From Cryptomeria japonica (lineage: Eukaryota > Streptophyta > Pinopsida > Cupressales > Cupressaceae), in the NCBI RefSeq assembly GCF_030272615.1, contig NC_081414.1, positions 577,001 to 641,000 on the forward strand: a stretch of 64,000 nt of DNA, read 5' to 3'. The position numbers were made by a program, and so were the translations under genes. Shown in pieces: positions 24,755-36,589 of this stretch (its first letter is position 1; each line of letters opens with the position of its first letter). The notes under the pieces were generated by a model that saw nothing but the letters and a program-made list of their open reading frames with translations, was not told the DNA's origin and did not search any database.

Positions 24755-25946
24755 TGTAGCGTCGTAAATTATCACCAGGCCAATTTACACCTCATGTTTG
24801 TGCCCCTATTTTAGTGCATCTCCCCCTTATCTCCTATTCAGTACCTTAACTCAAGTTTTTATGCCACACACACCTACCAAATGACTCTTTGGAGGGGTGT
24901 CCTCTATGGGCCAAATTTTTGGCTCCTAATTGATGAGGACCAGGGTGTTAGTGCCCTGGTCTTGGACCAGAGTGCCCAACGCCTTGGTCCCCCTCAATGG
25001 GACCCAATTTTCAAGGAAGGGATGAGACCTATTTCTCCGGTGGGAAATGAATTTGGTGGCTCTACATGACCGTTGGAGGTCGGCCTAATTAGTAAATCGA
25101 CCTAGAATGTCATATATAAAGACATTTGATCAACTCAATTTCATAACTAGCAAAATTCATCCAGGTAGTCAATCATTTAAGCATTGAAGTGTTTATCATC
25201 AAGCATTTCCAAAGATTTTCAAGGCTACATTTTCTTGATTCAACCATCGTGGAGCAAATTACATAATTCATATGCAGGCATGTGTGTGTGATTAGGGTTT
25301 TGTCCTGCCCATGCTATTTCATACAACATATGTTATTACATTCAACAAGCAAAACATCATTATCAGTCATTGCAGATTTGAGGTATATCTTTCCATTGTT
25401 TATTTTAGTATTTGCAATATTTAATTCAAGGTTAGTTCCTAAACCAGGGTTTGACTTAGGTAAACCCTTGTTCCCAACCTATTTCCTTTCTCTAGTGCGT
25501 GCAGGAATAGGTACAAAGTTGTGATATTTAGAATTGGCTTTATTTACAGTGATGAATCAATCCCCCATTGGAGTGCGAAAAGTGCGAAGGACTAGAGCGA
25601 CCATCGCTCCGGTCCCGATAAATCAGGAGCTCCTTCGAGGAATAGGTCCGAATACTCTTATAGTCATTGGATCCAGGTTTGTCCCTTGATTCGACAACTA
25701 TAGCTCATTATTCACACATAATTACTTCAATTTCAGCCTGTTTACCCTAATTTCAACATCTTTAACAATTCAATTCAACTCAAGGGAAAGAAGAGGCTCA
25801 TCCAAGATTCCTAGAATATGACCAACATTTAGACCTCTTAGGTTTAGATCTATCAAATTGATATCGTTACCTAATGTATTAGTCCCTAAGTAAAAATTGG
25901 CAGTTTTCATCCTTCTTGTGGTGGAAACCCTAATTTTTCACCAACA
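24755..25946 (+). mobile_element. Element F 3' LTR
   Basis: 1192 bp, TGTAGCGTC...CACCAACA, preceded by the polypurine tract. Its uninterrupted sequence allowed the split 5' LTR (2542-3095 and 20329-20948) to be recognised. Confidence 0.8.
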
Positions 25947-25948
25947 AA

Positions 25949-26640
25949 ACAACATTTCAAATATCTCCACAAACAACAATCTCCCCCTATGATGAACACT
26001 CCTTCAATTTTGCATCCTGACATCAATGTGAACATTTGTGGTAAGCACTTTTCACTTTAGAAGGCCACATAAAATGATATTAAAATATTATTTTGCCTCC
26101 TTAAATTCAACATCCATTTTATTTCACTTAAGTGATAAAGTTACTTTACAATATAATATATCTTAGTCTTAGTAAATTCAACAAGTCTTGAAACTAAAGA
26201 CTTTGTGCTCTAAAGCTGAGGAAAATCTGAGATTGAGACCAGTTACCCAAAATCACATTTACTACAAATAGTAATGTGCTAAAAATAACCAAACCTATAT
26301 AAGCCCCAAAATTGAAGATACTTCATGTCGAGACTAAGAGGAGACCAAAATTATGACCGACCACCAAAAATAATGTTTACTAAAAATAGTAAATTAGCCA
26401 AAACTCCCATTTGACTAATCGATGTCAGAATTGATATTACTAAAAAATAATAAGTTATAGACAAGCTCAAAATCACTCTAAAAAGTGTCATCCATCTCTA
26501 TCACTCTGTCTGAACATATTGATGACATCAAAATACTCTTTTGATCTTACCAACACCAACCTGGAAAGCCTATACCTATTGTACTATAGAAGAAGAAGAA
26601 ATAAAATAAATTATTTTAACATCCACGAGACTAAAGATAG
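25949..26640 (-). mobile_element. Copia LTR start, polypurine tract and adjacent remnant
   Basis: On the minus strand CATAGGGGGAGAT (25978-25990) is a typical copia polypurine tract, directly followed by TGTTGTTTGTGG, the LTR start that continues at 2541-933. From 25990 to 26640 I see no coding sequence. It is presumably the end of the internal region, cut off by the LINE. Confidence 0.5.
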
Positions 26641-28160
26641 CCTATGGGACAAACTGCCAACCACATTGGATTAAACACTGATTGCCCTCTGCATTTCATC
26701 TCTCTTCTTATGCAACGTGATGATAAGTGCTCCCAACTTCTCAACAATTCCCTCACTGAAAAGATTGTCTAAAGAGTTAGTTGTCAAGATGTTAATATAG
26801 CTGTCCCTGCTGTCCTTGAAAGCTTCACATTCTAAAATGAAGTGTTTTTCCATTTCCACTTTACCCGTTGAGAAGAAAATGCATACTCTCCTCCCAAACT
26901 TCTTTAGGTCTTTTCCAACGACCGGTTTCACTACGAAGTTGGTGAGAATTAGTTCTTAACTGAGCAATAAGGATTTTGGCTCTCCAAGGAATATTGACCC
27001 CTATGTACGTCTTTTGCTGATAATTACAAGTGGGGTTAAACTCTTCAATATAGTATTTTTTTTTTCCCAAGGTTTTAATCCCAAGTGCACTTGCGAAACT
27101 TGTCTATAACAAATGCTTTTTTCTCCTTGCTATTGGTGGGGCATGCGTTCAAGTAGATATTCCATTTACTTAACCATTTGTTATTTTGTTGCATCCAAGT
27201 CTTCTTTCTTTTGCATAGAGTATCATTAAAGACGATCCTAGGCCATCAGTCCTCATCCATTCTCTCAATTCTTTTGAGTAACTTATGAGTCTCGTCATAG
27301 CAATAGCCTCAATGGGTGCTGCCCCCACTTCACTCAACACAATGTCATAAGATATTGAATTTTTACGCTTGAACTTGTTTGTAATCAAACATTTTTGAAT
27401 TTTCTCAATTTGTTTCCATTGCAAGATAGATGTATTGCTACCCCACACTTCACAACCATAAAGGACAACCAGAAGCACTAAAAGACCAAAAAGAGTTTGA
27501 AAGGTCTTCCAGTCCCATAACTCAGCCTCTCTACACCTATTCTGAGAGGTATAGAAAATTTTCCACCCTCCCAAAACTCTCTTGTTTCTGCACCCTTCCC
27601 AGCTTAAGTTTTTGTTGAAGTCAATACCAAGGTACTTGTAATCTGTTACTTCTTAAAGAGTATTACCTTCAAAATGGAACACATGCTGGTCATGTTTTCT
27701 TTTGGTAGAGAAAATCATCACTTTTATTTTGCTGATGTTAACTTGCATCCTCACAATTCTACAAAATTGGTCAAGGGAGAGTAGGTGTTCCTGTAAACCA
27801 ATAACAAACTTAGCAATAATGATAAGGTCATTTGCATATAAAAGGAGTCTTATGACAAACTTGCCCAAGTGAACACCATCCCCATTTTGTAAGTTTAACC
27901 AATCTTCGAGTTTGTCAATGTATAAACCAAAAAGTGTAGGAGATAGAGGGCAACCCTACTCGACCCCAATGTCACTCCTAAAACTTTTTGAGATGCTTGC
28001 CAAAATTCTGATTTTAACTTTGACCTCTTCATACAACCTATGAACAGCTGCCCTGAGATGACTAGGAACTCCGAATTCCTCCATTCTGTAATAGGGATCG
28101 TGTCAAATGCTTATTTGAAATCTACAAAACAGCAAAAGAACTTCATCCTTATAAGAAAAC
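26640..28160 (-). pseudogene. LINE (non-LTR) reverse transcriptase remnant, 5' truncated
   Basis: Minus-strand fragments in order: FVDFK.AFDTIP (about 28140), a GV..G..LSP-like segment with LVYTL, then LLLYANDLIIIAKF (about 27840; YADD is mutated to YAND) and MQVNISKIKVMIFS. These are RT motifs of LINEs. Next come LLVLLVVLYGCEVWGSNTS (about 27480), IEKIQKCLI and EVGAAPIEAIAMTRL, the conserved post-RT region of plant LINEs. Last is MEKHFILECEAFKDSRDSYI (about 26850), the C-terminal cysteine/histidine region. Endonuclease and N-terminus are absent, as in usual 5' truncation. Several stops; dead. Confidence 0.8.
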
Positions 28161-28437
28161 TTGAAAATGAAAATATTTCAATCGATAGATGAACTATAGA
28201 TGGAATAACGCTTTATTGTAAAGTTGATAACTTGTGAGAATATCTATCCTCGGTATCAAAATATGTTACACGCGTTATTTGAATCCATATCTAGGTTACA
28301 TAAGGATCATTTTAACGGTCTCAGCTTCGTATACCCACGTTCTCTTAATCTTTTAGTTTGGTAAATGCAGCTCACAAATTTGCCGCTCAAACCAGGAGTT
28401 GTTTGAATTATCATTATTAACATGGATAGGAATAATA

Positions 28438-28838
28438 ATGGCTTCTGAGAAGAGAAGTAAAAAATCACAACTTGCAGACTGTACAAATATCCCGCACCTT
28501 TCCAGGCCTCGAAGATCCTGTTGCTCCTACGCTTCACCATCTACCACCAAGCTAAATTCAACCATCCAATCACCTCAACCAAATAACCTGTTAATTGTTC
28601 CCAACTATCCCGTTACTGGCAGCAACGACAATCAGAATCAAAATGAAGGCTATCTTAGAGTTAACAGCTTTCCTGCTTTATCGACGGTTTTACCGGGCGT
28701 AAGAAGTTACGAGACTCTCCAATGTGCTCAGGATAGCGATCAGAATAATGGGGTTTACAGCAAACGCGGGGAAAGGGAAGGGACAAGTTTGCAGGTGACC
28801 TCCAGTTGCCCTCCGCTTGGAAGGGGTTCTCTTAAAAG
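28438..28838 (+). CDS. Candidate host gene, first coding exon (hypothetical protein)
   Basis: Frame from ATG at 28438 encodes MASEKRSKKSQLADCTN and continues serine- and asparagine-rich to CPPLGRGSLKR. It runs into AAAAG|GTATGT (donor at about 28839), a near-ideal plant splice donor. Composition is richer in GC than the flanks and there are no repeat hallmarks. No known domain recognised. The short basic start with LADCTN recalls N-termini of plant sororin-like cohesion proteins, but this is a weak resemblance and not an assignment. Later exons were not found; the intron would run at least into the repeats beyond 30560. An upstream in-frame ATG at 28399 is less likely. Confidence 0.45.
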
Positions 28839-28878
28839 GTATGTCAACAGAAACGTAGAAAGTATTTCTGATAGTTGA

Positions 28879-30567
28879 AATTGTGTAGAGTCAGGGTTTT
28901 AATTTAGGGTTTTGGTTACAACTAGTTGAGCTAAAAAGGCCATCCCTGCCCCTTTAAAGCTAGTTCCTCTGTTTAACAAGCTATTGTTTCGTAATTAAAA
29001 AAACAAAGTTACAGTTTTTTCAGATTCCATAAGCATAGATATTTTGTTGCTAATGATATTCAAACATCAAAACTTCCCACTGCTTCTGATCGCTTCAACT
29101 TGATGATGCGGCTTACCTATTGATTGTTCGCTAGCATTAGCATAGGTTCTTTCCATCTGAACGTTCTTTTGTTCATGTAGAAGGTTAACTGTTGAACTTC
29201 ATAAATTATTAATATGTACAATTATTTTTTTGTGGGGTATCGATGAGTTGGCTTGATTGTGGTTATGCCTTTTCAAAATTTACAGAATTGGCCTCCAACT
29301 ATTATGCTGTAGATACGAGCTTTTGAATTCCAAGTATCTGGTCATCATTATATCATTGAAAGTGTTGGAAAGCCACAGTTTTATTATGTTAGCTAAAATT
29401 TTTGCCACTATCCCATTTCTTAACCTCTGGTCAAATTTATTCATGGTCCAATAATTTAGCTTATAGTTTTCTTGGTAACGGCACATGTATGCTTATCAAA
29501 AAAGTTCTTAAGTATTTTTTTTATTGATTTGTCGAATGCACGGAAAAGATTTACATGCCAAAGTACCAAGAAACATTAAATGCTTTAAAGAGCCACACGA
29601 GGTGAAGTGGTTGGAGAAACATGTGTTATGCGGATGTGACAAATTGTACAGTTGCCAATGATTTGTTCTAGTGGATTGGAAACTCCATAGAAATGGTTGA
29701 ATTAATCATTTAAGCTATAGTGACTCCAACTACCAGAAATTGTGATCTGCAGAATGTCTTAAGCCATAACTATATAGTTCTAGGCTTCTAGCAATGATAA
29801 TGTCAACTAAATGAGCTATCATCTCTATGTTTATGGGCAAATAATGAAATTGATATAGTTTTTCCGCACTTACTCCTGTTCTCCTGCTTATCTAGTTGAT
29901 TCCAATTTTTCTTTGAATGTTTAACCTTTATCTCAGCATGTTCTAACCATGTCATTAACACCATAGTAGCATATTGTGGGAAAATATCACAATTTATTCT
30001 GAGATTTTGGATTTTGGCATGAATCCTAAGTTTTCTTAAAAGTTGTGCATGTATTTTGTCAACCATTTCTTTTGGCTTTTTAGTGACAAATTGTCTCTAC
30101 TTCGTTCCTTTTTATCATAGTTACCAAGAGACTTGTACCTTGACCCTTGGTACTCATCACTTGAATAAAAAACACATGCTTGTCTTGGAGAGATATAGGG
30201 ATACATCTCCAAACATTAGGAGACTTCAAATGAAGTTTCTTTGCATCTCCTATACGTCTCCTATAAGCATCCTTTGAAAATGAAGAAACTTCCATAATAT
30301 CTTTTTCAAATGTATCACATAAATTACATTAGATTTCCTAAAAGTTTTCTAAAAGTGTTGATATGTGGTTGAAAAAAATTTAAAAGAAATAAACTAATAC
30401 ACTTGTACTTTTATTTGATGGCATACTGGTAGCCCTCTCTGTCTCTTATATCGGTACCGATACTAGTACCTATGTCATGGTAACTTTGCTTTTTATTAAT
30501 GCATTCAACATTTTTTTTAATTTAGGGTTTGTGCAATGTTTGCATTCATCATTTGGAACATGATGGT
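28879..30567. other. Unassigned sequence, possibly intron of the exon at 28438
   Basis: AT-rich with no coding, RNA or repeat signature that I can support. If the exon upstream is real, this would be intronic. Confidence 0.35.
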
Positions 30568-30823
30568 GTTAGAAGCTCTGTTGCCATTGCACCAAAAGAT
30601 TGACCTGTTGATGCCCGATACAATTGCGAGACTTAATGAATCCACCGGAAGCGGTTAAGCCATGTCGAGAACCCAAGCATCGTGCTGCACAGCACAAGGA
30701 GACCAAGGGCGTACACCTTGCAACAATCCCCCCCCAGTGCAAGTGAGGGGTTCAAACCCGTGACCCAGGTTCTAATACCACTTGTTAGAAACTCGGTTGC
30801 CATTGCACCAAAAGATTGCCCTG
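30568..30823 (-). repeat. SINE-like repeat dimer (unit 1 and start of unit 2)
   Basis: Unit 1 is 30568-30783. Unit 2 starts at 30784 with the same GTTAGAA..CTC.GTTGCCATT, is interrupted by LTR C and resumes at 46535. On the minus strand each unit has GTGGTATTAGAACC and GGGTTTGAACCCC. The second resembles a pol III B box, and the first an A box or an initiator-tRNA primer site. A tRNA-derived SINE is one reading and an LTR leader fragment another. Confidence 0.4.
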
Positions 30824-31949
30824 TGTTGTCTGTATTTTTGCATTCACAAAGTTGGACAACCCTTTAAAATTTTTGTTCGAAAATGAAAATTCTTACTCTA
30901 AGGCATGCTTTCTGAGGCAAAATTTTTGCTTCTGGTTAACTTGGACTGATCTTTGGTCCATCCTCGATCCGCGTTTCAAATTTCATCGCGTTTCGAGTTC
31001 GTTTGCCATGTCTTTCTTTCAAAATCGGGTTTTATTTTTTGGACTGCAAATGGAAAATTTTCTTTCCTTTGCAAGTATAGAGTTTTCTTTATGTTTTAGT
31101 GTTGTAGGGGTTTTTTCTAGCAATTACAAGTGCACTTTATTTCAAACTTGTAACTTGTAACTTGCTTTTTATTTTCCATTTCCCTTTTTGTCTTTTAAGT
31201 TGTTTGTAGGAACTTTTTGGACAAATTGCAAGTGAATTTAAAATTACAAGTTTAATTAGAACTTGTAAGTTCTCATAAAAGTTCCTACTTTGTGCTTTTA
31301 AGTTGTAATAGGGGTTTTATTTCCCTATTACAAGTCTTTTAAATTTTTTTAAGTGTTTTCATGTCTTGTGTTTACTTGTAATTGGAATTTTATTTCCCTA
31401 TTGCAAGTTTTTAAGTTTTTATTCCTTTTAGTTGTTAGGGGGGTTTTATTTTCCTATTGCAAGTCGTTTTGCTCTTTATGTTGTTTCTTTTTGTGCTCTT
31501 CTTTCCTAGAAACCCGAAATTGCTCAAGTGAAGGAAAAAGTAATGTAATTTAAAACTTGCAAAGGGGTTTTAAAAACCCGATTACATCTTTGGAGGGCAC
31601 ATTTGCTTGTAGTTTGAAAGGAAGAACCTGATCTGCATTTTTGCTCCCACAAATCCAATTTTGGTGGCATTCTTCCCCTAAATCCATTCCACATTCATGC
31701 TATGCTGTTAGGAATCATTGCTTGTTGCCACGTTTTCTACCAAAAATGAGATTGGGCAAACATGTAAGGTGTTTTGGAAGACGTTTTTGTTGGTTCTTTC
31801 CACGTTTCGGGTGCTCCTTTTCCACCATTATTGACACGTTTTGTATCTTGCATTAATGTAAAGTGTTTGGCATCAAACATGAATCTTCTTTCCAAGCCGT
31901 TTTTTGTGGAAAGATTTGAAGGCAAAACTGATTTTGTTTCCTGATTGCA

Positions 31950-32043
31950 ATCATAACGGGGTGGCTTCCTTATCTATTTAAAGAGCATTTCGGTTTCTTC
32001 TAAGTCTATTTGCTTTGATCTAGGGCATTCTTCAAGCAAGGTA
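31950..32043 (+). promoter_or_regulatory. LTR C promoter for its frame, with 5' UTR splice donor
   Basis: TATTTAAA at about 31974-31981 is TATA-like. About 60 bases downstream, AAGCAAG|GTATGTG (about 32040) is a strong plant splice donor. The coding frame opens at ATG 32741. The same order is seen in LTR B, where TATA is followed by GAG|GTATGG. Splicing is inferred. Confidence 0.4.
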
Positions 32044-33663
32044 TGTGATTTTCAGTTTTGTTTTTGTTTTTCTATTTTGCTTATGCTTTGTATATATCTT
32101 GTTCTTGCTTGAATTCGGATTTGCATAAGTTCTTCCCATTTTAGCCAAATCTTGAATGCAATTTGGAGATTGTAATGTTTTTCCCCTTTGTATTCTTTCC
32201 ATCTACTTGCATTCGGGTTTCTAAAATCCGATTGCAAGTAAGTTGAAGAAGTTGGTCTTCCCCTTTGGTAGAAAAGACGGGTTTTATAAACTTGATTACA
32301 AGTAAAGTTCTTCCCATTTCACATGTGGTCAAAATGAGACGATTCTTCCAAATTCCATTCATAGTTATTCATGGTTACTATCCTTGGTCATAAACTTCAT
32401 TTTCCCTCATGTCAAAACCCCATTTTTACCATTTATCACACATTCACTTATTTTTTCCCATTTCAAGTCTACTTGCAGTCGAGATTTAAAAACCTGATTG
32501 CAGTTATGTCTTTCCACAAGTTTTTCCCCTTTTCATACTTGTAATACGTCTCCCAAGATCCGAATTTGGTCAAAAGTTCAGTTTTTAAAACCTCTTGTCT
32601 ACCCATCCTTCCATCTTCAAAAGCTTTAGGGTTAGAGTTGAGTTTGTCCTCTTTCAAGAAGATCATATGGCTCTTTCATCAGATCGTGATGTTGCATTGA
32701 CACTTCTGGATTTTCATCACAACGTTCAAGTTCTTGCTCAATGACTGATTTGCCAGCATCGTCTTCCCAAAAGAAGATGAAGTACAAATACGACAAGTAT
32801 TAGAACGAGATCTCTCTTTCTCAAGTCTCTTCTTCATTGGATGAGATTAAGGATACAAAGATTGGGCACGTGGATAGGTCAGACTTTCTCAAAAGGGTTA
32901 AAAATCCCGTGGATTATAGCATGCAATGCTTGCTGGAAAGTCATCTCCATCTTGCTTCTTCCTTCCCAGTCGCTGCCATAGAGTTGGGATTCGTTCTTGC
33001 TTGTGCCGCTCACTTTGATTAGGAAACCAAAATTGTTAGGGATGATGAGGGTGAGGTAGTTATCCGTCTTGACGCTGAAACTATAGAAAAGATTTTCAAA
33101 ATGCCCATAGCTCCTGTTTATGTAGAAATTTCAAAGGAAAGTGCAATAGAATACTACATGAAGAGGGAGAAGGAATGTAAGCGTCATATCAACAAGTGGA
33201 TTCAGGAACCTGTTGTGACCATTTCACACATCGCCCCATTAAAATGGGGACCCCCTCTTTTTGCTCGGTTTTGCTTGTTTCTCTCTTTGCTTTTAGGGTT
33301 TTGGGTTAGTGAGTCAGTCGTCTGGACTGGAGTTAAGCCTTAGGGTTTCCGTTTTGATGTTTTCAGGCCGGTGTCTAGTCCAAATTTTGAAGATTGTTGA
33401 GCTTCCTCTCGTAGGATGCAATTTTGAAATAAGGTGAATCTGTCAGGGGGTCAAATGAGTTTGTCTAGGTTCAGTCAGATTTTGAATGCAAGTCCAAATT
33501 TTGCCTAAGTGTTAATGATGGTATTGTGAATTTTGTCCGGGTGATTTTTGGCTAATTTTTGAGAATTTTGATAATTGAGCCCGAGCATTGGAAATGGCCT
33601 AGTTTTGCCTTGTGAAGTGACTGAAGTCTTAAGATCTTGGTATTTTGGCCTATGGAAGTGAAA

Positions 33664-35756
33664 TCGCTCCTGTCCCTCAGCCAGGGACCAGGGCGAAAAT
33701 GATATTTTATGCATCTTGGTTATTAATTTATTTCATTTGTCTTGTGCAGGGTCGCCAGGAGATGCAGTTGAACACGGATTGGAGGTTTTGAAAGATTTTT
33801 GAGACTCAAAATGGCAAATTTTTTGAAGTTTAAGGCCAAATCGCTCCTGTCCCTCAGTCAGGGACCAGGGCGAAATGACTTACTTAGACCATTTTGACCT
33901 CATTTTGATCAAATTGGAGCGTCAAGGACGCAATGGAAGGTGAAATCAACATGATGGCATGCCAGGATTCAGCCGTTTGCAATAAAAGTTGAGCTTTTGC
34001 CCTCAAGGACAAAAATCGCTCCTGTCCCTCATTGAAGGACCGGAGCTTGTTTCTCAAAATTTCATTGTCCTTGCAGGACCAAGGCGATTTTTGGATTGGA
34101 AAAGGTATAAGAGGACATCTTTTGTCCATTGAATATAATTTGAAGAAATTTGCAAACAAGGAAACATGCTATGAAGACAAATCGCTCCTGTCCCTCACTG
34201 AAGGACCGGAGCTTGAAATCCAAAATTGCCTTGTCCTTGAAAGATTTGAACGATTTCGTGATTTGAGAAGAACAAGGGAGGTACATTTTACTCGTTGAAT
34301 ATAATTTGATTGTACCTCGAAGAAGAAAATTGGCCCTAGAAGCAAAATTGCTCCTGTCCCTCTGCCAGGGACCAGGGCGAATTTTAATGATAGCTCCCGT
34401 CCCTCTCTCAGGGACCAGAGCGATTCCTCCACAAGACAAGTTTTTGGCGAAGTGAAATGAGTTTTTAAGTTTGAGGCAAGTAAAGGGAGGCATAACGAAT
34501 CTATTGGAGATCATTTGAAGATTGCAAGATACCAAATGAAGCCCATATTTGCCTAGGCGCTCCTGTCCCTCTCCAAGGGACCAGAGTGATTTCTTCTTAA
34601 GACAAATTTCCCACCAAGTTGGAGCAAGCCGCATGTTAAAGATAAGTGAAAGGGAACATGAGTCCGTTGAAGACAAATTTGAAAGTTGGCAAAGCACGAA
34701 TGAGCTTATAAGTGAAAGTTCGCTCTTGTCCCTCAGTCAAGGACCAGGGCGAAATCAAGGCTATCTAATATTCTCCTCCAAGTTTAAACCACTCCAAGCC
34801 AAGGTACAAGGTGGCAATGATGTTTGGAACGCCTCGAAGAAGAACAAAGTTGCAAGGACCATGAAAATTGATGAAATTATCCAAGTTCGCTCCTGTCCCT
34901 CACTAAGGGACCAGAGCGAAATAGTCAAATATGCTTAAACTTTGAAGGCCACTTTCGTTTCAAACGTTCAAGAAGGAATAAAGGGCACCATTTTACGCCT
35001 TGAAGACAATTTGATATCAATATGATAGAGGATTTGCACCATAGACTAAAGTTCGCTCCTGTCCTTCAGTTAAGGACCAGGGCGATATTCACTAGACTGG
35101 TCATTTCTTTCAAAAACCACGTCAAGGCGAGGTCGCGCAAGGTCGAAAATGTCTTTGAGAAGATGATAAGCAAGGAACCAAATGTCAAAAAGTGACTAAC
35201 TTGAGCAAAGAAGCAAGTTCGCTCCTGTCCTTCAGTCAAGGACCAGGGCGATATTCATAAAATCAATCATTTTTCTTCCTAGATCACATCAAAGCAAGGT
35301 TACACAAGATCCGAAATGTCATTTGAAAGGTGATGAACAAAGAGTTAAGGTGAAAAGATGACAAATTTGAGCTAGAATTCAAAGTTTGCTCCTGTCCCTC
35401 ACCAAGGGACCAGGGCGATATTCACTTGAATATCAAATTTGCCTTGTAAAGGACAAGTAAAGTACGCGTGGAATGAAAGGATAAAATTGTTACTTGCCTT
35501 GTGATGCAAATTGGTGATTAGAGAGGCGAAGACCAAGGAGTAAATGCAAAGTTCGCTCTTGTCCCTCACCAAGGGACCAGGGCGATAATGATCTTAAGAG
35601 GCATTCATCTACAACATCGAATCGATCAAATTCAAGATTCCCAATGAAGATGCCAGTTTCAACGTAGGGGAAGTGGTTTTGAACGTAAAAGGGGAGAAAT
35701 TCAAGAGCAAAATGCTAGATCGCTCCTGTCCCTCTCCCAGGGACCAGAGCGATATG
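33664..35756 (+). repeat. Array of 14 hairpin motifs with about 166-bp period
   Basis: Each copy reads roughly TCGCTCCTGTCCCTC, a 2-5 base loop, then AGGGACCAGGGCGA, an imperfect inverted repeat. Starts are 33664, 33841, 34016, 34182, 34348, 34391, 34557, 34720, 34887, 35053, 35219, 35386, 35553 and 35720. Apart from the extra copy at 34391 the spacing is 163-177, and it is 166-167 in most intervals. The sequence between motifs is much more diverged than the motifs themselves. It lies in LTR B, directly upstream of the ORF promoter. Confidence 0.9.
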
Positions 35757-36086
35757 GTTTGTATCCTTGACATCTCTCACGTGTTTGGCGCCAATAAATT
35801 TTGAATTGCATTAAATGCTAAATTTCGATAAACCTTGATATTTTTAATTAAAATTGGCATTTAATGGGTGCGCACAAGGCATTTAATAATTAATTTTGCC
35901 TTTTAAAAATCGAAGCTATTAATTACAAGGCATTTAATTAATTAATTATTAATTTAAATAAAAAGAGGAGTGCGCTTGGGTTTTATTTTTATTTTTACAA
36001 AGTCGGCCTCCATTTTTATTTAAAGTTTATTTATTGTTTGCCTATTTTCAAAAGTCGGCCCAGGGGAAATTGAAGATGTAAGCGCC

Positions 36087-36093
36087 TATAAAG
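36087..36093 (+). promoter_or_regulatory. TATA box for LTR B ORF
   Basis: TATAAAG in the context GCGCCTATAAAGGGGAGG, about 500 bases before the ATG. A CATTCAATCATTG segment some 30 bases downstream is the likely start region. Confidence 0.6.
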
Positions 36094-36373
36094 GGGAGGT
36101 ATGATATCTCATTTCAAATCATCATTCAATCATTGTTGCATGCGATTTTGGAGAGCAATAGGAGAAAGTGCGAAATATCATCAAGAAAGGAGTGCGAATT
36201 TTGTTGCAAGTGGAGCGAATTCTCTATCATCACGTTGGAGACCCCAAGGGTGGTGGAATTGACAAGAAAGGCGCCTTTGCTAAAGGAGGATCACGTTGAA
36301 GACTTCAAATTTCGTTTTTTGCCTAGGCGAATTTCATATTTTTGCATCTTTTTAGAGTTAGCTCTCAAGTGAG

Positions 36374-36581
36374 GTATGGCGAAGTCTTCTTTTGTCTAAA
36401 TTTTGAATTTTGATCGTCATAGTCTTAATCTAAATTTTGAATTTTTGAATTTTCAGTAGCTCAATCGTATTTAGGAAATGATAACTCAAGGACTTATCAT
36501 GAAGTTTCCTAAATTCAATCTTTAATCTAATTTATGTTTATGCATTGCAAAATCTATTTCTTATTATGAAATGTTGTGTAG
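36374..36581 (+). promoter_or_regulatory. Probable 5' UTR intron of LTR B ORF
   Basis: Donor GAG|GTATGG (36374), T-rich interior, acceptor GTTGTGTAG (36581), 8 bases before ATG 36590. An alternative acceptor TTTTCAG lies at about 36455. Predicted from sequence only. Confidence 0.4.
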
Positions 36582-36589
36582 GTGTTACA

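Larger units (their letters stand above)
2542..25946 (+). mobile_element. Element F: Ty3/gypsy-type LTR retrotransposon without pol (carries nested H and A)
   Basis: The two LTRs are 2542-3095 joined to 20329-20948 (about 1174 bp after removing H) and 24755-25946 (1192 bp). Both LTRs start TGTAG(C/T)GTCGTAAATTATC and end CCAACA. The internal region of about 3.8 kb has a gag-like reading frame but no RT, RNase H or integrase that I can see, so it is non-autonomous or internally deleted. A clean target-site duplication is not visible. The best candidate is ACAAT on the left and ACAAC two bases beyond the right end. Confidence 0.75.

Noticed and set aside
26671-27574. Separate small host genes on the minus strand
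   Set aside because: The three frames are consecutive pieces of one LINE RT region.
30682-31553. Frames at the start of LTR C (phenylalanine- and cysteine-rich)
   Set aside because: Produced by T-rich U3 sequence; the composition is not protein-like and no homology is shared with the A or B LTRs at that position.
34062-34697. 211-residue minus-strand open frame in the hairpin array
   Set aside because: It is made of repeated translations of the 166-bp motif (SLREGQERFG-like units). The frame follows from the repeat, not from a gene.
33664-35756. CRISPR-like spacing of repeats
   Set aside because: Repeats are imperfect hairpins at 166-bp spacing in a plant LTR with diverged homologous spacers; nothing suggests CRISPR.
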